Positions 17,441-28,957 of a stretch of 64,000 bases of DNA are shown piece after piece; within the stretch, counting starts at the first letter, position 1, and every line of letters begins with the position of its first letter. The position numbers and the translations under genes were made by a program. Source of the DNA: Hydrogenobacter sp. T-2 (GTDB taxonomy: Bacteria; Aquificota; Aquificia; Aquificales; Aquificaceae). The DNA lies in the NCBI RefSeq assembly GCF_033971325.1, contig NZ_CP117180.1, positions 192,041 to 256,040 of the forward strand, written 5' to 3'. The notes beneath the pieces were generated by a model. The model was given only the letters and a program-made list of their open reading frames with translations, was not told where the DNA came from and did no database searches.

Positions 17441-17853
17441 TAAAAGTGCTCGTGCCTCTGCTATTAGTGTGCTTTTCTTTTGCCTTTACTCCTCAAGAAG
17501 AAAGGCAAATAATCAAGGATATAGCGGAGATAAAAGCCACTTTGGAACAACTAAACAAGAGGATAGAGGATACAAACAAAAGGATAGAGGATGTGAACAA
17601 AAGGATAGATGACCTTATGAACTTCCTTTGGATGCTTGCGGGTATTTTTTCTGCCATAACCGCAGTTACAATAGGTTTTGCTTTATGGGATAGGAGAACT
17701 ATGATAAGACCCTTTGAGGACAAGGTAAAATCTATGGAGAAGGACATACTTGAGAACAAGGAAAAGGTCCAAAAGCTCATAGAAACTCTTCGTGAGCTTG
17801 CGAAGGAAGACGAAAAGGTAGCAAGACTGCTCAAGCATATGAACTTAATGTAG
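17437..17853 (+). CDS. Membrane-anchored coiled-coil protein inserted between rplA and rplJ
   Basis: 138 residues, no family recognised. Residues 1-16 look like a signal peptide ([15 protein letters not shown]). Residues about 20-60 are a coiled coil with three near-identical KRIEDxN repeats of 7 residues. Residues about 62-82 are a membrane helix, and the rest is a charged coiled coil. The signal-peptide/coil/helix/coil order resembles small DUF-type coiled-coil membrane proteins. It overlaps the rplA stop (ATGA), and rplJ follows 10 bases later with AGGAGGT placed at its own stop. Its retention in a ribosomal operon suggests high expression, but its role is unknown. Confidence 0.75.
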   Translation: MIKVLVPLLLVCFSFAFTPQEERQIIKDIAEIKATLEQLNKRIEDTNKRIEDVNKRIDDLMNFLWMLAGIFSAITAVTIGFALWDRRTMIRPFEDKVKSMEKDILENKEKVQKLIETLRELAKEDEKVARLLKHMNLM

Positions 17854-17863
17854 GAGGTAAAAA

Positions 17864-18397
17864 ATGAGAAGAAGCTGGGAAGAGAAGGGTAAGCTAATAA
17901 GCTCATACGCTGAGAGAATACAAAGGTCAAACCTTGTGGTCTTTTTTGACTTTACTGGCATTGACGCTCAGGCTGTTACAAAGCTCAGAGCGGACTTAAA
18001 GGATGCAGAGGGAGAGATGCTTGTGGGTAAAAATACCCTTTTTTACAGAGCCTTTATGAACACGGTTGTGGCAGACCATAGGGAAGTCCTTACTGGTCCC
18101 ACTGCCTTTGCCTTCGCGTATGGCGACCCTGTTAAGGTTGCAAAAATCCTCTTTGAATTTATGAAAGAGCTTGATAAGGAAAAGCCCCTTGGGAGGATAA
18201 AGGGTGCATACATGCAGGGAAGGTTTTTAAAGCCTGTAGAGGTGCAGGCTCTTGCGGAACTTCCGCCCAAAGAGGTGCTTATCTCCAAGCTCATGGGAGC
18301 CATTCAGGCACCTATATATGCTCTGGTTATGGCTCTCAAGTCCGCACCTCAAAAACTTGTGCTTACACTTAAAGCTATAGAAGAAAAGAAATCTTAA
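17864..18397 (+). CDS. rplJ: 50S ribosomal protein L10
   Basis: 177 residues. It anchors L7/L12 dimers through its C-terminal helix (here ending in TLKAIEEKKS) and binds 23S rRNA with its N-terminal domain (LVVFFDFTGIDAQAVTKLR, LVGKNTLFYRA). A good Shine-Dalgarno AGGAGGT precedes the ATG. It lies immediately before rplL as usual. Confidence 0.96.
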   Translation: MRRSWEEKGKLISSYAERIQRSNLVVFFDFTGIDAQAVTKLRADLKDAEGEMLVGKNTLFYRAFMNTVVADHREVLTGPTAFAFAYGDPVKVAKILFEFMKELDKEKPLGRIKGAYMQGRFLKPVEVQALAELPPKEVLISKLMGAIQAPIYALVMALKSAPQKLVLTLKAIEEKKS

Positions 18398-18412
18398 GAA
18401 GGAGGTATAGAC

Positions 18413-18802
18413 ATGGCAACACTTACCATCGACGAAATCGTTGAAGCCATAGGCAGTATGACACTGCTTGAGGTGGCAGAGCTTGTTAAAAAGCTCGAGG
18501 AGAAGTTTGGCGTGTCCGCGGCTATGGTAGCTGCAGCACCTGTGGCTGCAGCTGGAGCACCTGCCGCTGGAGCACCTGCCGCTGAGGAAAAGACAGAGTT
18601 CGATGTTATCCTCAAGTCCGCTGGAGCTAACAAGATAAACGTGATAAAGGTGGTAAGGGAGCTCACCGGACTTGGTCTCAAAGAGGCAAAGGACCTTGTG
18701 GAAGGTGCTCCAAAGCCTGTCAAAGAGGGTGTTCCAAAGGAAGAGGCGGAGAAGATAGCCGCGAAGCTCAAGGAGGCTGGTGCGGAAGTAGAGATAAAGT
18801 GA
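18413..18802 (+). CDS. rplL: 50S ribosomal protein L7/L12
   Basis: 129 residues. N-terminal dimerisation helices ([20 protein letters not shown]), an alanine/proline/glycine hinge made of a repeated [12 protein letters not shown] pattern, and the conserved factor-binding domain [20 protein letters not shown]. It is the multicopy stalk protein that recruits translation GTPases. AGGAGGT lies upstream. A terminator-like hairpin follows 36 bases downstream. Confidence 0.97.
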   Translation: MATLTIDEIVEAIGSMTLLEVAELVKKLEEKFGVSAAMVAAAPVAAAGAPAAGAPAAEEKTEFDVILKSAGANKINVIKVVRELTGLGLKEAKDLVEGAPKPVKEGVPKEEAEKIAAKLKEAGAEVEIK

Positions 18803-18837
18803 ACTTGGTTCTCTTATGGGAGAGCTTTACATTGCTC

Positions 18838-18870
18838 ACCCCCTGTGGATACAGGGGGTATTTTGTTTTT
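18838..18870 (+). terminator. Hairpin terminator or attenuator between rplL and rpoB
   Basis: A perfect 8-bp stem, ACCCCCTG with CAGGGGGT, closes a 6-base loop and is followed by a T-rich run broken by one G. This is a rho-independent form. In E. coli an attenuator at the same place lowers rpoBC output relative to the ribosomal proteins. Confidence 0.8.
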
Positions 18871-18871
18871 A

Positions 18872-18900
18872 TTGACAATCTACGCATAATCATGTATAAT
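18872..18900 (+). promoter_or_regulatory. Consensus sigma-70 promoter for rpoB-rpoC
   Basis: TTGACA at 18872-18877 and TATAAT at 18895-18900 with a 17-base spacer: a perfect match to the housekeeping consensus. It directly follows the hairpin after rplL and lies 32 bases before the rpoB ATG, which has a GAGGG Shine-Dalgarno site. Confidence 0.85.
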
Positions 18901-18932
18901 TATAGGTTTATCCTATCTTAGAGGGTTGAGAG

Positions 18933-21900
18933 ATGAGAAAAAATATGCCCTTACCAAGAAAGTTCTTTGGTAGAAGGGAAGAGCTTGTCAGTCCGCCAAA
19001 CCTTCTTTTCCTTCCAAAGGAGTCCTTTGAGTCTTTTCTACAGTTTTATACCACACCCTCTCAAAGGGAGCAAAAGGGTCTTGAGTATGTATTCTCCACA
19101 TCCTTCCCCTTTAAGGACCCAGACGAGAAGATAACCCTTGAATACTTAGGCTACGAGATAGGAGATTGGGAATGCAATAGGTGTGGGTATAAGGCTTATA
19201 CAGACCAAAGCTTTTTGGGTGGTTATGGCGTATACTGTCCAAAATGTGGGACCTTACTGGTGCATAAGGAAAAGTATACAGAAGAGGAATGCAGGATAAA
19301 GGGCTTTACCTACTCTCTACCTCTTAGGGTTATGGTAAGGCTAAGAACTAAGACCAAAAAGGGTGAAAGGGTGGGAGAGCCTAAAAAGGTCTACTTTGGC
19401 GAAGTGCCTATGATGACCAAGACTGGTTCTTTTATCATAAACGGCAGTGAAAGAATAGTGGTGAGTCAGCTTATTCGCTCTCCAGGTGTCTTTTTTGAGG
19501 AAAAGGAGGAGCGTCAAAAGGAAACCACTATAATCCGTATGATTTATAGAGCAAGTATTATACCAGACAAAGGACCCAGAGTTGAGTTTGAGCTTTCAAG
19601 CACTACTGATATACTCTCCTCAAGGATAGATAGGCGAAAGGTGGGTGGAACCTTTGTGCTTAGGGCTCTTGGTCTTGAGACCGCCTACGATATACTTAAA
19701 CCCTTCTATCCAGATGCGAGGGCCTTTTTTGTGCAGAAGGGAGTGATATTTGACAGAGATACAGGCGAAGAGTATAAGGTGGAAGACTTAGAAGGTTTTT
19801 ATCTCTTTGCAGTCCTTCGCTACAAGGCAAAGCTGGAAGATAAAGGCGTGGAAGAGGAAATGCTCGAAGAGAGGTTCCTTGAAGACCTTGAGCAGCTTGA
19901 AAGACTCTTGAAAGACGAGAGGATAAAGATAGACCTTATATCTGCAGTTCCCAAGGAGAGTGCGGTAAAGAGTCCATACGGTAAGATACTTATAGAAACC
20001 CTTGTGGCGGAGACCTCTCCAAAGGATCAGGACAAAAAAAGCCCTCTCAAGATACCTGCAAAGTTCACCCTTAGAGACTTTGCCCTTGTGGATATATACA
20101 AAAAGCTCAGAGCAGTAGAGCCTATGGTGATGGAGCTTGAACATCTTATAAGCAGGGCAAGGTCTCATTTTGACCTATACTTTAAGGACCTTACCCGGTA
20201 TGACCTTTCTAAGGTGGGAAGGGTAAAGCTCAACGCAAAGGTTCACAGAGTGCCAAAGGAGCTAAAACCTGCAGACTTTGAGAGATTATCAAGCCTTCCA
20301 TCCCTTGCCCTAGCAGAAGATGTGGGTAGTTTTAAGGTTGGAACTTTGATAACAGAGGAAGTGCTTTCTGAAGTCTTTAAGATAAAAGACAGCGTAAAGG
20401 TGAAGGACTACACAGAAGGTCAAGCAAGGTTCCTCAGTGCCCTTGACCTTGTAAACACCATAAAGTATCTCATAAACCTCAGATACGGAAGGGAGAAAAA
20501 AGACGATATAGCTTACCTTGGCAACAGAAGAATAAGGGCGGTGGGTGAGCTTTTAGAGAATCAGGCAAGGATTGGTATAGCCAGAATGGAGAAGTTTTTC
20601 AGAGACAGGTGTACTGTGGCAAACCCAGAAGACCCTAACTTAAAGCCTCAAGACCTTATAAACCCCAGATATCTAACTAGCTCCCTCTATGAGTTTTTAA
20701 AGGGTGGTATGCTCTCTCAGTATCTTGACAATACAAACCCACTTTCCGCTCTTACTCACAAGAGGAGGCTCTCTGCCCTTGGACCAGGCGGTCTAACAAG
20801 AGAGAGTGCCAAGTTTGAAATAAGGGACGTGCACCCCTCTCACTACGGAAGGATATGTCCCATTGAGACGCCAGAGGGTCAGAACATAGGTCTTGTAACC
20901 TCTCTAACCGTATACGCTCAAACTAACGAGTATGGTTTCATCGTCACTCCCTACAGGAAAGTGGAGAATGGAAAGGTTAGTGACAAGGTTGAGCATCTCG
21001 CCGCTTATGAGGAGGAAAACTTTGTTATAGCTCAGTATACTCCAACCGATGAGGAGGGTAGAATCCTTAGTGACAGGGTCTATGTGCGATACAAGAATGA
21101 CATACAGATAGTAAAGCCAGAGCAAGTTCACTATATGGATGTCTCTCCAAGACAAGTTATATCCGTGTCCGCATCTCTCATACCCTTCCTTGAGCATGAC
21201 GATGCTAACAGGGCTCTTATGGGTTCTAACATGCAAAGGCAGGCAGTCCCTCTCATGTTTACCTCCTCTCCTCTCATAGGCACTGGCATGGAGAAGAAGG
21301 TTGCCTTTGACAGTGGTGCGGTGGTAGTGGCAAAAAGAGGCGGTATGGTGGAAGAGGTGGATTCCAAGAGGATAATAATAAGGGTTAACCCAGAAGAGAT
21401 AAACTTTGCAGACCCCACAGACATCGGCATAGACATTTATGAGCTTAAGAAGTTTGAACGGACAAACCAGAACACATGCGTAAACCAGAGACCTCTCGTG
21501 GTCAAAGGTCAAAGGGTAAAGGTAGGCGAGCTACTGGCGGACGGTCAGTCCACATTCAGAGGAGAGTTAGCCCTTGGTAAGGATGTGCTAGTTGCCTTCA
21601 TGCCATGGAGAGGTTATAACTTTGAGGACGCCATTGTCATTTCAGAAAGGCTTGTCAAAGAAGATGTGTATACTTCTATACACATAGAGGAGCTTGAGGT
21701 AGAGGCAAGGGAGACAAAGATAGGTAATGAGGAGATAACCCGTCAGATACCGGGTGTTCCAGAAAGGCTCCTTTCCCATCTTGACGAGTTTGGCATAGTA
21801 AAGGTGGGAACCTACGTAAAGCCTGGGGATATACTTGTTGGCAAGGTAACTCCCAAGGGCGAAGCCCAGCTCACACCTGAAGAAAAGCTCCTTCAGGCAA

Positions 21901-23336
21901 TATTTGGTGAAAAGTCCAGGGATGTTAAAGATTCCTCGCTTAGGTGTCCTCCGGGTGTGGAAGGTGTAGTGGTGGATGTAAAGGTATTTGTAAGAAAAAC
22001 TGGAGAGAGAAGAAACTACCTTGCGGAGCATGTGGAAAGGACCGAAAGGGAAGAGCTGGAAAGGGAGCTGGAAAAGAAAAAAAGCCTCATCGTTGAAGGT
22101 AGGAACAGAATGGTAAAGGCTTTGGTGCTTGGCAGGAAGTTAGATAAGGAGATAACTGTTAAGAAAAAGGTATATAAGGCGGGCACAGTAGTAGACGAGC
22201 AAGTTTTTGAGGCACTGCTCAATTACATAATAACCAAGCCAGAAAACCTCTTTGAGGATGAAGAGCTATGCAAAAAGATAAATGAGCTAAGAGAAAGAAC
22301 GCGATTCCAAGTAGATATGGTCTCAAAGGTCTACGAAGATAAGATAGAGTCCATAGGCAAAAGGAGTGAGCTTCCGGCTGGCATTACAACCCTTGTAAAG
22401 GTATACATAGCCCAGAAGAGAAAGATAAAGGTGGGAGACAAGATGGCAGGTCGTCATGGAAACAAGGGTGTTATATCGGTTGTGCTTCCTGTGGAGGATA
22501 TGCCTTTCCTTGAGGATGGAACTCCTGTGGACATAGTGCTAAATCCACTTGGTGTGCCTTCTCGTATGAACGTGGGACAGATATTAGAAACACACCTTGG
22601 CTGGGCTTCTAGAGAGCTCGGCAAAAGGCTTAGGGAGCTTATAGAAGAAGGAGCGGAAAGACAGGAGCTTATAGACTTTCTCAAGAAGGTCTATGCGGTG
22701 GGTGATGTGAAGGGTCAAAACCAAAAGCACGTGGAAGATTTTCTGCAAAACCTTGACGAAGAGAGCTTTGAGGAGGTTATTGACCTTTATGCAGAGAGAG
22801 GCGTGCCAATGGCAACCTCAGCCTTTGAAGGTGCAAGTGAAAAGCATATAAAAGAACTTCTCAGGATGGCAGGGCTTCCAGAGGATGGCAAAACAGTCCT
22901 TTACGATGGAAGAACAGGCGAGCCCTTTGATATGAGAGTCACCGTAGGATACATGCATATGCTCAAACTCATACACATGGTAGACGACAAGATACACGCA
23001 AGAAGCACAGGTCCTTACTCTCTAGTTACTCAACAGCCTCTCGGTGGAAGAGCCCAGTTCGGAGGTCAAAGGCTTGGAGAAATGGAAGTTTGGGCTCTGG
23101 AGGCTCATGGTGCTGCACACACCCTTCAGGAGATGCTTACCGTCAAGTCTGACGACATAGAGGGAAGGACAAAGGTCTACGAGTCCATAGTCAAGGGTAA
23201 ATACATCTATCAGCCTGGAGTGCCAGAATCTTTCAGGGTTCTTGTGCGTGAGCTAAAGGCTTTGGGACTTGATGTAAGATGTGAAAACGGGGCGGTAATG
23301 CCCTGCGACCAGATAGAAGTTGAGGAGGAGCAGTGA
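18933..23336 (+). CDS. rpoB: DNA-directed RNA polymerase subunit beta
   Basis: 1467 residues, larger than E. coli RpoB (1342). It forms half of the RNA polymerase active cleft. Conserved stretches include the rifampicin-region [20 protein letters not shown], the [16 protein letters not shown] segment and the C-terminal [20 protein letters not shown]. An extra four-cysteine ribbon, C81-x2-C84 and C102-x2-C105, interrupts the N-terminal region just before the usual [15 protein letters not shown]. The start at 18933 has GAGGG seven bases upstream; an internal ATG at 18945 is less well placed. It is transcribed from its own consensus promoter, with rpoC following directly. Confidence 0.98.
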   Translation: MRKNMPLPRKFFGRREELVSPPNLLFLPKESFESFLQFYTTPSQREQKGLEYVFSTSFPFKDPDEKITLEYLGYEIGDWECNRCGYKAYTDQSFLGGYGVYCPKCGTLLVHKEKYTEEECRIKGFTYSLPLRVMVRLRTKTKKGERVGEPKKVYFGEVPMMTKTGSFIINGSERIVVSQLIRSPGVFFEEKEERQKETTIIRMIYRASIIPDKGPRVEFELSSTTDILSSRIDRRKVGGTFVLRALGLETAYDILKPFYPDARAFFVQKGVIFDRDTGEEYKVEDLEGFYLFAVLRYKAKLEDKGVEEEMLEERFLEDLEQLERLLKDERIKIDLISAVPKESAVKSPYGKILIETLVAETSPKDQDKKSPLKIPAKFTLRDFALVDIYKKLRAVEPMVMELEHLISRARSHFDLYFKDLTRYDLSKVGRVKLNAKVHRVPKELKPADFERLSSLPSLALAEDVGSFKVGTLITEEVLSEVFKIKDSVKVKDYTEGQARFLSALDLVNTIKYLINLRYGREKKDDIAYLGNRRIRAVGELLENQARIGIARMEKFFRDRCTVANPEDPNLKPQDLINPRYLTSSLYEFLKGGMLSQYLDNTNPLSALTHKRRLSALGPGGLTRESAKFEIRDVHPSHYGRICPIETPEGQNIGLVTSLTVYAQTNEYGFIVTPYRKVENGKVSDKVEHLAAYEEENFVIAQYTPTDEEGRILSDRVYVRYKNDIQIVKPEQVHYMDVSPRQVISVSASLIPFLEHDDANRALMGSNMQRQAVPLMFTSSPLIGTGMEKKVAFDSGAVVVAKRGGMVEEVDSKRIIIRVNPEEINFADPTDIGIDIYELKKFERTNQNTCVNQRPLVVKGQRVKVGELLADGQSTFRGELALGKDVLVAFMPWRGYNFEDAIVISERLVKEDVYTSIHIEELEVEARETKIGNEEITRQIPGVPERLLSHLDEFGIVKVGTYVKPGDILVGKVTPKGEAQLTPEEKLLQAIFGEKSRDVKDSSLRCPPGVEGVVVDVKVFVRKTGERRNYLAEHVERTEREELERELEKKKSLIVEGRNRMVKALVLGRKLDKEITVKKKVYKAGTVVDEQVFEALLNYIITKPENLFEDEELCKKINELRERTRFQVDMVSKVYEDKIESIGKRSELPAGITTLVKVYIAQKRKIKVGDKMAGRHGNKGVISVVLPVEDMPFLEDGTPVDIVLNPLGVPSRMNVGQILETHLGWASRELGKRLRELIEEGAERQELIDFLKKVYAVGDVKGQNQKHVEDFLQNLDEESFEEVIDLYAERGVPMATSAFEGASEKHIKELLRMAGLPEDGKTVLYDGRTGEPFDMRVTVGYMHMLKLIHMVDDKIHARSTGPYSLVTQQPLGGRAQFGGQRLGEMEVWALEAHGAAHTLQEMLTVKSDDIEGRTKVYESIVKGKYIYQPGVPESFRVLVRELKALGLDVRCENGAVMPCDQIEVEEEQ

Positions 23337-26300
23337 TGAGAAAAGGTCTTTTACCCTTTGAAAGAATAAAGCTCATGCTTGCCTCTCCAGAGGAGATAAA
23401 AAACTGGAGTTATGGGGAGGTAAAAAAACCAGAAACCATAAACTACAGAACCCACAAACCTGAAAAGGATGGTCTTTTCTGTGCTAAGATCTTCGGTCCC
23501 ATAAAGGATTACGAATGTCTTTGTGGAAAATACAGAGGCAAGCGTTTTGAGGGGACCATATGTGACAGGTGTGGTGTGGAAGTTACAAGGTCTTATGTAA
23601 GACGCAAAAGGTTTGGACATATAGAGCTCGCAGCTCCTGTAGCCCATATTTGGTTTCTTAAAAGTACGCCCTCAAAGATAGCCACGCTTTTGAGTCTTTC
23701 TGTTAGAGATGTGGAAAGAGTCATATACTTTGAGTCCTATTTGGTTATAGAGTATCCCATGAACGAGGAGGAAGAAAAATCCTTTGCTCAGCAAGAAGAC
23801 ACCCTCCCCCTCAAAGACGATATGGGTAATACGAGGTTTGTAAAGCTACACGTGGTGGACGAGGATACCTACAACGCAGAGTTTGCAACCAGCTTGGAGC
23901 ATAAGTATGAAGGGGGTATGGGTGCGGAGATAATAAAGAAAGTGCTTTCCTCTCTTGACCTTGAAACCTACGCCAAGAAGCTCAGAGAAGAGATAAGACC
24001 TTATAGCTTGGGTTATGAGGACCTTTCCGAGGAGCTATACAACAAATACAGAAAGCTCTATGAGCGTATGGTTAGAGTTCTTGCGGAAGATTTTAGGCTA
24101 TACGGTATTGACATAAAAGTCCCAGAGGGTGCAACCCTTGAGCAGGTGCTACACGGAATTATATGTGGCGAGCTTTATCTCAATACAGACACAGGAGAGC
24201 TTTCAGAGGAATCCCTTGAGAGCTTTATGACAGGAAAGGAAGTCATCCAATCTTATTATGAAAGGGCTCGCCAGAAAAAGAAAGACCTACCAGTTTTTGA
24301 GAAGATAAAGGGTGATATACGCAATGCGGTTCTTAAAGAGGTTTCAGAATCAAAGGTCAAAAAGGTGCTAAGAGTCCTAAAGCTTGTGGAAGACTTCATA
24401 AAGAGCGGAAACAAACCCGAATGGATGATATTGGAGGTTCTTCCTGTTCTTCCACCAGAGCTAAGGCCCCTTGTTGCCCTTGATGGTGGAAGATTTGCAA
24501 CCTCAGACCTCAATGACCTCTATAGAAGGATAATAAACCGTAACAACAGGCTAAAAAGACTTATAGAGTTAGATGCACCGGAGATAATCATAAGAAACGA
24601 GAAGAGGATGCTCCAAGAGGTGGTCTCTGCCCTTATTGACAATGGAAAACGCGGAAGGGTGGTGACCCAAAACGGAAGAGCCCTCAAGTCTCTCTCAGAC
24701 TACCTTAGGGGTAAACAGGGACGCTTTAGGCAAAACTTACTTGGTAAAAGGGTGGACTATTCGGGTCGTAGCGTTATAGTGGTAGGTCCTGAACTTAAGA
24801 TGCACCAATGTGGTCTTCCAAGGATTATGGCTCTTGAGCTCTTTAAGCCCTTTGTTTATAGAAGGCTTGAAGAGAAAGGCTATGCTACTTCCATAAAGAA
24901 CGCTAAAAAGCTTGTAGAGCAGAAAACTCCAGAAGTGTGGGAGTGCCTCGAGGAAGTAGTAAAACAGCATCCTGTGCTTCTTAACCGCGCACCAACACTG
25001 CACAGGATGTCTATTCAGGCTTTTGAGCCAGTGCTTGTGGATGGCAAAGCCATACAGCTACATCCTCTTGTTTGTCCACCCTTTAACGCGGACTTTGACG
25101 GAGACCAGATGGCAGTGCACGTGCCCCTTGGCATAACCGCACAGCTTGAGGCTTACATACTCATGCTCTCTACCCAAAATATCCTCTCACCAGCACACGG
25201 TAAGCCTATTACCATGCCTTCTCAGGATATGATATTAGGCGTTTACTACATGACCCAAGAAGTCTCCGGTGTAAAGGGTGAGGGCAAGCTCTTTTTCAGC
25301 AAGGAAGATATCCTTCTTGCTCTTGAGAATAAAAGGGTTGATATGCATGCACGAATAAAATTCAGGCTTGAAGATGGAAAACTTATAGAAACAACCCCTG
25401 GTAGAGTCCTCTTTAACAGCATACTGCCAGAGGGTCATCCCTTTGTAAATGAACCCTTAGACAAGAAAAAGGTCTCCAAGTTAATAGCTAACATCTACAA
25501 CAAATATGGAATGGAAAGAACTGCAAAATTTCTTGATGAGCTCAAAGAGCTGGGATTTAACATAGCCACAAGGGCTGCGGTATCTATAGGCATAGAGGAT
25601 TTGCAGATTCCAAAGGTAAAGAAAGAAGTTCTTGCAAAGGCTTTTGAACAAACTGACGAGATAGCGGAATTACACAGAAGGGGTATAATAACCGCAAAGG
25701 AGCGTTATAACAGGATAATTGACCTTTGGTCTGAGATAACGGACAAGGTCTCAAAGGCTATGTTTGAGGAGATAGAAAAGAGCACGAGAAAGGAGGGAGA
25801 AAAGGTCTACACGGGCATTTTCAACCCCATATACATGATGGCAAACTCTGGAGCCCGTGGAAACAGAGACCAGATAAGACAGCTCGCTGCTATGAGAGGT
25901 CTTATGGCAAAGCATACGGGAGAGTTCATAGAAACGCCTATTGTGTCCAATTTCAGAGAAGGTCTTTCTGTGCTTGAGTATTTCATTTCCACCTATGGTG
26001 CAAGAAAAGGTCTTGCGGATACCGCCCTAAAGACCGCCTTTGCAGGATACCTCACCAGAAGGCTTGTGGATGTGGCACAGGATATAACCATAGTGGAAAG
26101 GGACTGTGGAACCCACAGAGGCATTGTCATGGAAGCTATAGTAGAGGGTGGTGAAGAAAAGGTCTCTCTCAAGGACAGGATAATAGGAAGAACCCTTGCA
26201 GAGGATGTAGCAGACCCATACACGGGAGAAGTTATTGCCAAGAGAAATCAGATAGTGGATGAGGAACTTGCAGACAAGATAGTGCATGCGGGTATAGAAA

Positions 26301-28033
26301 GGGTAATGGTTAGGTCTCCTCTTACCTGCGAATCTCAGCATGGTATATGTGCCATGTGCTATGGATGGGACCTTTCTCAGAGGAAGTTGGTGGACGTAGG
26401 AGAGGCTGTGGGAATAATTGCAGCACAGTCTATAGGAGAGCCAGGAACCCAGCTCACCATGAGAACCTTCCACATAGGCGGTGCTGCGGTGGCGGAGAGG
26501 GTAAAGGGTGAGCTCTTTAATGAAAAGCAGGGAACTGTCAAATACTACAACATAAAACTTATCACCAACAGGGAAGGCAGAAAGATAAACATCTCCAAGG
26601 ACGGAGCTATTGGAATACTTGACGCAGAGGGTAGGATGGTGGAGCGTCATGCGGTGCCTTATGGGGCGAGCATACTCGTGGAGGAAGGAAAAGAGGTTTC
26701 AGAGAATAACCTTCTGGCGGAGTGGGATCCTTTCAACACCTTCATCATAGCGGAGGAAGCAGGAAGTGTTGAGTTCAAGGACATAGCCCTTGACATAACG
26801 GTAAAAGAAGAGAGAGACCCACTTACTGGCAAGACCTCCACCATTGTCTCCTTTACAAGACCCAAAGACGCTATGCTTCACACTCCAAAAATAGTAGTTC
26901 ATACAGAGGATGGAAGAGAGGTCTCCTATGACCTTCCTGTAAACTCCATACTAAACGTGCCAGCGGAGAGGGTGAGCTTTGAGTGGATGGTGTGTCCTAC
27001 CTGCAGCGAGTCCGAAGGCACGGAAATACAGCATAAGTATTATGTGGTTAAAGAATACATAGTTCAGCCCGGAGATGTGCTCGCACGCATTCCAAAGGAA
27101 ATGGCAAAGGTCCGTGATATCGTAGGAGGTCTTCCAAGGGTTGAAGAACTATTTGAGGCAAGAAGACCCAAAAACCCAGCAATACTTACAGAGATTGATG
27201 GTATTGTAAGGATATTTGAGGATGCGGACGAGGTGATAGTCTTTAACCCAAGGACTGGAGAAACCAGAAAGTATGATATAAAGAAAGACGAATACATCCT
27301 TGTGAGCCACGGACAGTTCGTGCAGAAGGGAGCTGAGATAACAGACCGCGTAAAGGCGGAAGTAGAAGGGCAAGTTAGGATAAAGGGAAGAGGCTACAGG
27401 GTTGTGGTATACAATAAAGAGACAGGTCTGCAAAAGGAATACTTTGTGCCTAAGGGCAAACACCTACTTGTAAAGAACGGTGATATGGTAAACGCAGGAG
27501 ACCCTCTCACTGACGGCACACCCGTGCCAGAAGAGATACTCAAAATAAAGGGCGTGGAAGAGCTTCAAAAGTTCCTGCTTAAAGAGGTTCAAATGGTCTA
27601 TAGATTGCAAGGCGTGGATATAAACGACAAGCACTTTGAGATAATGATCCGTCAGATGCTTAGGCGCAGACGCATAGTAGACCCAGGAGACAGCAGGTTC
27701 TTAGTAAACGAAGAGGTAGAATTAGAAGAGCTACAGCAAGAAGTGGAAAGGATAAAAGCAGAAGGTGGCAAAATACCAAAGGCAGAGCCTATACTTGTAG
27801 GCATATCAAAGGCTGCACTAACTTCAAGAAGCTGGATATCCTCTGCCTCCTTCCAGGAGACCACAAAGGTGCTAACCGACGCATCCTGCGAAGGTAAGGT
27901 GGATGACCTCAGAGGTATAAAGGAAAATGTGATAATAGGTAATCTCATACCTGCAGGAACTGGTTTGTGGGAGTATGCGGAGGTAGAGGTGATTGAAGAA
28001 GAGAAGGCAAAAGTTCTCAAAGATGTGTTATAA
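23336..28033 (+). CDS. rpoC: DNA-directed RNA polymerase subunit beta'
   Basis: About 1565 residues, longer than in E. coli (1407). The first zinc site is CLCGKYRG...CDRCGVEV, the catalytic magnesium loop is NADFDGDQM, the second zinc cluster is C...[11 protein letters not shown], and the trigger-loop region includes [18 protein letters not shown]. The extra length lies mainly in the C-terminal half after the trigger loop (about residues 1060-1330), which also holds an additional CPTC pair. The ATG at 23336 shares its A with the rpoB stop codon; a GTG three bases earlier is also in frame. GAGGAGGAG provides the Shine-Dalgarno site. Confidence 0.98.
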   Translation: MRKGLLPFERIKLMLASPEEIKNWSYGEVKKPETINYRTHKPEKDGLFCAKIFGPIKDYECLCGKYRGKRFEGTICDRCGVEVTRSYVRRKRFGHIELAAPVAHIWFLKSTPSKIATLLSLSVRDVERVIYFESYLVIEYPMNEEEEKSFAQQEDTLPLKDDMGNTRFVKLHVVDEDTYNAEFATSLEHKYEGGMGAEIIKKVLSSLDLETYAKKLREEIRPYSLGYEDLSEELYNKYRKLYERMVRVLAEDFRLYGIDIKVPEGATLEQVLHGIICGELYLNTDTGELSEESLESFMTGKEVIQSYYERARQKKKDLPVFEKIKGDIRNAVLKEVSESKVKKVLRVLKLVEDFIKSGNKPEWMILEVLPVLPPELRPLVALDGGRFATSDLNDLYRRIINRNNRLKRLIELDAPEIIIRNEKRMLQEVVSALIDNGKRGRVVTQNGRALKSLSDYLRGKQGRFRQNLLGKRVDYSGRSVIVVGPELKMHQCGLPRIMALELFKPFVYRRLEEKGYATSIKNAKKLVEQKTPEVWECLEEVVKQHPVLLNRAPTLHRMSIQAFEPVLVDGKAIQLHPLVCPPFNADFDGDQMAVHVPLGITAQLEAYILMLSTQNILSPAHGKPITMPSQDMILGVYYMTQEVSGVKGEGKLFFSKEDILLALENKRVDMHARIKFRLEDGKLIETTPGRVLFNSILPEGHPFVNEPLDKKKVSKLIANIYNKYGMERTAKFLDELKELGFNIATRAAVSIGIEDLQIPKVKKEVLAKAFEQTDEIAELHRRGIITAKERYNRIIDLWSEITDKVSKAMFEEIEKSTRKEGEKVYTGIFNPIYMMANSGARGNRDQIRQLAAMRGLMAKHTGEFIETPIVSNFREGLSVLEYFISTYGARKGLADTALKTAFAGYLTRRLVDVAQDITIVERDCGTHRGIVMEAIVEGGEEKVSLKDRIIGRTLAEDVADPYTGEVIAKRNQIVDEELADKIVHAGIERVMVRSPLTCESQHGICAMCYGWDLSQRKLVDVGEAVGIIAAQSIGEPGTQLTMRTFHIGGAAVAERVKGELFNEKQGTVKYYNIKLITNREGRKINISKDGAIGILDAEGRMVERHAVPYGASILVEEGKEVSENNLLAEWDPFNTFIIAEEAGSVEFKDIALDITVKEERDPLTGKTSTIVSFTRPKDAMLHTPKIVVHTEDGREVSYDLPVNSILNVPAERVSFEWMVCPTCSESEGTEIQHKYYVVKEYIVQPGDVLARIPKEMAKVRDIVGGLPRVEELFEARRPKNPAILTEIDGIVRIFEDADEVIVFNPRTGETRKYDIKKDEYILVSHGQFVQKGAEITDRVKAEVEGQVRIKGRGYRVVVYNKETGLQKEYFVPKGKHLLVKNGDMVNAGDPLTDGTPVPEEILKIKGVEELQKFLLKEVQMVYRLQGVDINDKHFEIMIRQMLRRRRIVDPGDSRFLVNEEVELEELQQEVERIKAEGGKIPKAEPILVGISKAALTSRSWISSASFQETTKVLTDASCEGKVDDLRGIKENVIIGNLIPAGTGLWEYAEVEVIEEEKAKVLKDVL

Positions 28034-28034
28034 T
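28026..28034 (+). promoter_or_regulatory. Possible extended -10 promoter for rpsL-rpsG-fusA-tuf
   Basis: TGTTATAAT overlaps the rpoC stop codon, about 24 bases before rpsL. No -35 box is seen. The match may be partly coincidental because it uses the TAA stop, but it would allow the str group to be transcribed separately from rpoBC. Confidence 0.35.
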
Positions 28035-28057
28035 ATTCAGCTTAGGAGGTTTAGCGT

Positions 28058-28465
28058 ATGCCTACCATAAACCAGCTTGTAAAACAAGGTAGGGAAACAA
28101 GGAAGAAAAAGAGCAAAGCACCTGCACTGCAGGGCAATCCTCAAAAAAGAGGAGTCTGCGTGAGGGTCTACACGGTTACACCCAAAAAACCCAACTCCGC
28201 CCTGAGGAAGGTTACAAGGGTAAGATTATCAAACGGTATTGAAGTGACCGCATATATACCCGGCGAGGGGCACAACCTCCAAGAGCACTCTTTGGTTTTG
28301 GTAAGGGGTGGAAGGGTAAAGGACCTTCCGGGTGTTCGTTATAAGGTGGTGAGAGGTGCCCTTGATACCGCAGGCGTTGCCAACAGAAGACAATCCAGGT
28401 CTAAATACGGAGCTAAGAGACCAAAGCCTGGTCAACAAGCACAGGCAAAGGGAGGTAAGAAGTAA
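28058..28465 (+). CDS. rpsL: 30S ribosomal protein S12
   Basis: 135 residues, about ten longer than in E. coli because of a lysine/glutamine-rich tail. The decoding-centre loops [10 protein letters not shown] and [11 protein letters not shown], where streptomycin-resistance changes occur in other bacteria, are wild type. AGGAGGT lies upstream. It overlaps rpsG by one base. Confidence 0.98.
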   Translation: MPTINQLVKQGRETRKKKSKAPALQGNPQKRGVCVRVYTVTPKKPNSALRKVTRVRLSNGIEVTAYIPGEGHNLQEHSLVLVRGGRVKDLPGVRYKVVRGALDTAGVANRRQSRSKYGAKRPKPGQQAQAKGGKK

Positions 28466-28947
28466 TGCCAAGAAAGGGTCCAGTTCCTGCAAGAGAAATC
28501 TCTCCAGACCCAAAGTATGGGGATGTGATAGTCCACAAGCTCATCAACAAGGTAATGGAAAGTGGTAAGAAGTCCGTGGCAGAGTGGATAGTTTACACTG
28601 CCCTTGAATCCGCCGCAAAAGAGGTAAATATGCAACCTGTGGAGCTACTTCACAAGGTGGTGGAAAAGCTAAAGCCTGAGTTTGAAGTGCGTCCAAGAAG
28701 GGTGGGTGGTGCCACCTATCAAGTCCCCGTGGAAGTTCCACCCCGTAGACAGATAAGCCTTGCCCTTAAGTGGCTGGTGCAGTCCGCAAGAGAAAGGTCA
28801 AAGCACAGAGGAAGCTACACTATGGTGGAAAGGCTAAAGGCGGAGCTTCTTGACGCTCTAAATGAAAAGGGTGGTGCCATAAAGAAGAAGGAAGATACCC
28901 ACAAGATGGCGGAAGCCAACAAGGTTTTCGCACACTTTAGATGGTAA
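28465..28947 (+). CDS. rpsG: 30S ribosomal protein S7
   Basis: 160 residues. It nucleates assembly of the 30S head on 16S r[15 protein letters not shown] at the start, [16 protein letters not shown] and the C-terminal [12 protein letters not shown] are conserved. Order rpsL-rpsG-fusA-tuf is the classical str operon. Confidence 0.98.
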   Translation: MPRKGPVPAREISPDPKYGDVIVHKLINKVMESGKKSVAEWIVYTALESAAKEVNMQPVELLHKVVEKLKPEFEVRPRRVGGATYQVPVEVPPRRQISLALKWLVQSARERSKHRGSYTMVERLKAELLDALNEKGGAIKKKEDTHKMAEANKVFAHFRW

Positions 28948-28957
28948 GGAGGAAGTC

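Noticed and set aside
19788..21512. Several long minus-strand frames inside rpoB
   Set aside because: Antisense shadows in a highly biased coding region; no Shine-Dalgarno sites or family-like sequence.
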